Assembly (NCBI GenBank): GCA_015231755.1
Contig: JADGAZ010000013.1
Coordinates: 29,206-93,205, forward strand
Reading direction: 5' to 3'
From: Magnetococcales bacterium
GTDB lineage: Bacteria; Pseudomonadota; Magnetococcia; Magnetococcales; Magnetaquicoccaceae
DNA: 64,000 nucleotides
Every line of letters begins with the position of its first letter. Positions within the stretch are counted from its first letter, which is position 1. Of the stretch, positions 63,901-64,000 are shown piece after piece. The position numbers were made by a program, and so were the translations under genes. The notes below the pieces were generated by a model. The model did no database searches and was not told where the DNA came from. It saw only the letters and a program-made list of their open reading frames with translations.

Positions 63901-64000
63901 AGGCTGTAAGTCTGGGTATCGCCTCCATCCACATCCGTGGCCGTAGCGGTATAGACCACCGTGGAGACCGCCGCGTTTTCCGACACACTCCCGGTATTGG
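57993..64000 (-). CDS. giant cadherin/VCBS-repeat adhesin, C-terminal 2000 residues (5' end outside window)
   Basis: The frame is open to the window edge, so the true start is beyond 64000. From the N-terminal side it holds eight 98-residue cadherin-like domains (61674-64000) with ENAAxSTVVYTATATDxDxGD, DATTG and ADYESxSSY calcium motifs. Next come a VCBS-like domain, two NDAP-linked domains with FTTGDG, a lectin-like insert (about 59900-60600), further NDAP domains, and a PPC-like domain (DYIGDHDWYAVSLTAG). Last is the block LVLDLDHNGIQLTS with EF-hand loops (DVNGDGRI, DQNHDGRVD, DVNRDGISD). This C-terminal plan is usual for type I-secreted surface adhesins. No RTX nonapeptides or secretion genes are visible here. 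Confidence 0.88.
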   Translation of the reverse strand, partial: NTGSVSENAAVSTVVYTATATDVDGGDTQTYSLGGTDGALFTIDGATGVVTLKASADYESQSSYSINVIVTDSGGLTDTQAVTIGVVDVNEAPVITSANTGSVSENAAVSTVVYTATATDPDGGDTQSYSLSGTDASLFAIDATTGEVTLNAAANYESRSSYAFDVIVTDSAGLTDSQSVTVSVLDVNDAPWNLSFWIGYAVENTASSTVIYTAEATDQDAGDTLTYSLGGADGALFTLDATTGALRLNASADYESRSGYSIDVTVTDSGGLTATNSVVISVFNLNEAPTFTSTGVGSVAENAATSTVVYTAVATDQDSGDTQSYSLSGTDASLFTIDATTGEVTLNAAANYESRSSYAFDVVVTDSAGLTDSQSVTVSVLDVNDAPWNLSFWIGYAVENAASSTVIYTAEATDQDAGDTLTYSLGGADGALFTLDATTGALRLNASADYESRSGYSINVTVTDAGGLTATNSVVISVFNLNEAPTFTSTGAGSVAENAATSTVVYTAVATDQDSGDTQSYSLSGTDASLFTIDATTGAVTLNASADYESQSSYAIDVIATDSGGLTDTQTVTITVVDVNETPILTSAGVASVVENTATSTVVYTATATDVDSGDTQTFSLGGTDGTSFTIDAATGEVTLNAQADYESQSSYAIDVTVTDSGGLTDTQTVTITVVDVNETPTLTSSVSGSVAENAAISTVVYTATATDPDAGDTQTFSLSGTDAAAFSINATTGAVTLGASADYESQSSYAITVTVTDADGLTASQAVTIAVSNVYEAPVASAGSLTVTEDQTVTGTLVATSPEGNTLTYSVGTQGTLGTVTITNSATGAYSYTPVANASGSDSFTFTVNDGVQDSSAATVAVTLSGVNDAPVNTVPGAQTVNEDTDLAITGISIADADDLGGNMRVTLSAFGGALTLATTTGLTFTSGDGIGDGAMIFSGTKSALNAALATVTFLGNSDTFGAASITVLTSDLGNSGSGGTLTDSDSIAVTVISVNDAPSFNTLSTQNADEETNKGITGLTLVDVDAGISAMQITLNSTLGVVSLASTSGLTFTTGDGSSDSSMVFSGSRTSINTALSSLIYRGNTNANGSATITVQASDQGNSGSGGAQTGSTTININLTGINDAPVVIAPGATQTFTSSTALSDNFNLSSPYSGTFTWSGSDGLGSGAGIAVSSGSEQVWTSKQGFARVSGNVYSISAYFLNQYNSGYGALGFSTQTPDSNLGSYAAPGGSHLGMMFHGGGGAFLSDGSIQVDGSSGGGASPLSWGGDLVVGNWYRFVLTATALSNSSRFDLNLKIYNSDNSGTLGSLLVEYTMTDDTGNVTRVGPAITNNPVGLANTLYGFVGVEGSRVTAMDNVLMTLNGASATAAIYTEGGSSVVVNDAIVVSDIDDTQISSATVSISSGFTAGDVLWVGAQNGITAFYNTSTGLLTLSGTTSLANYQTALRTVTFSSTSETPTAGYSSRTISWSVTDADAAGSGAESSSTVTSTVTVVGVNDAPTAANQTVTINENSVFLPLVSSFGFADVDGNNLASITITNPGSTSCLDYYNGSSWVDVAASQVFTYSDIQSGHLRFSPTANTYGTAYDAFNFTVNDGTVSSASSYTMTINVIHDIAANTGTSATIALGSSVSGILDYIGDHDWYAVSLTAGSTYQFDLKGAPFGDGTVGDTYLTLYNSNGSALAGNDDYGSLNSMISYTIGTTGTYYLDAAALSDSSAGTYVLVATCTSGDPLVLDLDHNGIQLTSREDGPRFDMNNDGAPDATGWITPGDGLLVMDVNGDGRIQGIGELVSESLVSGSSSSLQSLASFDQNHDGRVDAEDAAFGQLQVWQDVNRDGISDAGELQGLAQLGIVSLGVVQSDPGQGIEMQQGNAITAHATFEKSDGTQGNMVEVAFTFTDAAMKMEAVSLTAPSVVDKAIIPWEFAQSGVNILRNMDVGSTHWGESVPVAAADGVVADWQSHSGDVSGNSGVATAWMDASWSVPDGDHAGVVVTDPVHHFYP
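62556..63731 (-). repeat. 588-bp tandem duplication of a two-domain cadherin unit
   Basis: Domains at 63438-63731 and 62850-63143 are nearly identical, as are 63144-63437 and 62556-62849. The pair repeats with a 588-bp period, twice the 294-bp domain. The alternate domains differ: one starts NEAP, the other NDAPWNLSFWIGYAVEN. This is a recent duplication of a two-domain unit and a likely site of copy-number change. Confidence 0.8.

Noticed and set aside
61674..64000. CRISPR-like or non-coding repeats at 294-bp spacing
   Set aside because: The repeats are in-frame protein domains of the adhesin.

Overview
This is a GC-rich, gene-dense bacterial chromosome segment from a Gram-negative cell. 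It carries lpxD for lipid A, an OmpA-type lipoprotein, a complete mreBCD-mrdA-rodA elongation operon, glnD and ampG. There are no rRNA or tRNA genes, no CRISPR array and no intact insertion sequence. Three large hybrid histidine kinases, a sigma-54 activator, multiheme cytochromes, rubrerythrin and a standalone FliG-like domain suggest a motile, sensory-rich, microaerophilic or anaerobic proteobacterium. A Magnetococcales-type alphaproteobacterial relative is my best guess. That guess is an inference from gene style, not something the sequence proves.

Layout. 1-9.4 kb: the end of a rubrerythrin gene, rlmM, a hybrid kinase, an ompA-like lipoprotein, an orphan LolD-type ATPase, a LEA14-type lipoprotein coupled to rlmD, and an unknown membrane protein. 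9.4-9.5 kb: an array of five DnaA-box-like nonamers on a 12-bp pitch, between convergent genes. 9.5-15.7 kb: mtaB, a degenerate CCA-transferase-like protein, then a minus-strand group of thymidylate-synthase-like protein, HAD phosphatase, unknown protein and dCTP deaminase. 15.7-24.9 kb: a three-gene envelope module (small YIDP protein, membrane sulfatase-fold enzyme, methyltransferase), ampG, a FliG C-domain, a decayed integrase, and an lpxD-arsM-glycosyltransferase operon. 25.4-30.8 kb: the rod-shape operon. 31-37 kb: glnD, a methyltransferase and a second hybrid kinase.

37-44 kb is the most coherent regulatory unit. A minus-strand sigma-54 activator faces an operon of a periplasmic ankyrin protein, a 7-heme cytochrome c, a cytochrome b and an 8-heme cytochrome c. 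Between them lie five copies of TGTCCCA/TGGGACA followed by a near-consensus -24/-12 promoter, and the operon ends at a clear terminator. This looks like an inducible quinol-linked electron-transfer chain with its own activator.

44-58 kb: a third hybrid kinase; a minus-strand operon of class II aldolase, TPR/caspase-like protein lacking the usual His, formylglycine-enzyme-like protein, cyclic-nucleotide-binding protein and DUF457 membrane protein; znuCB; a second cyclic-nucleotide-binding protein; fructokinase; an alpha/beta hydrolase; an acyl-CoA ligase; and a frameshifted DUF4351 remnant. 58-64 kb: the C-terminal 2000 residues of a giant cadherin/VCBS-repeat adhesin that runs off the window.
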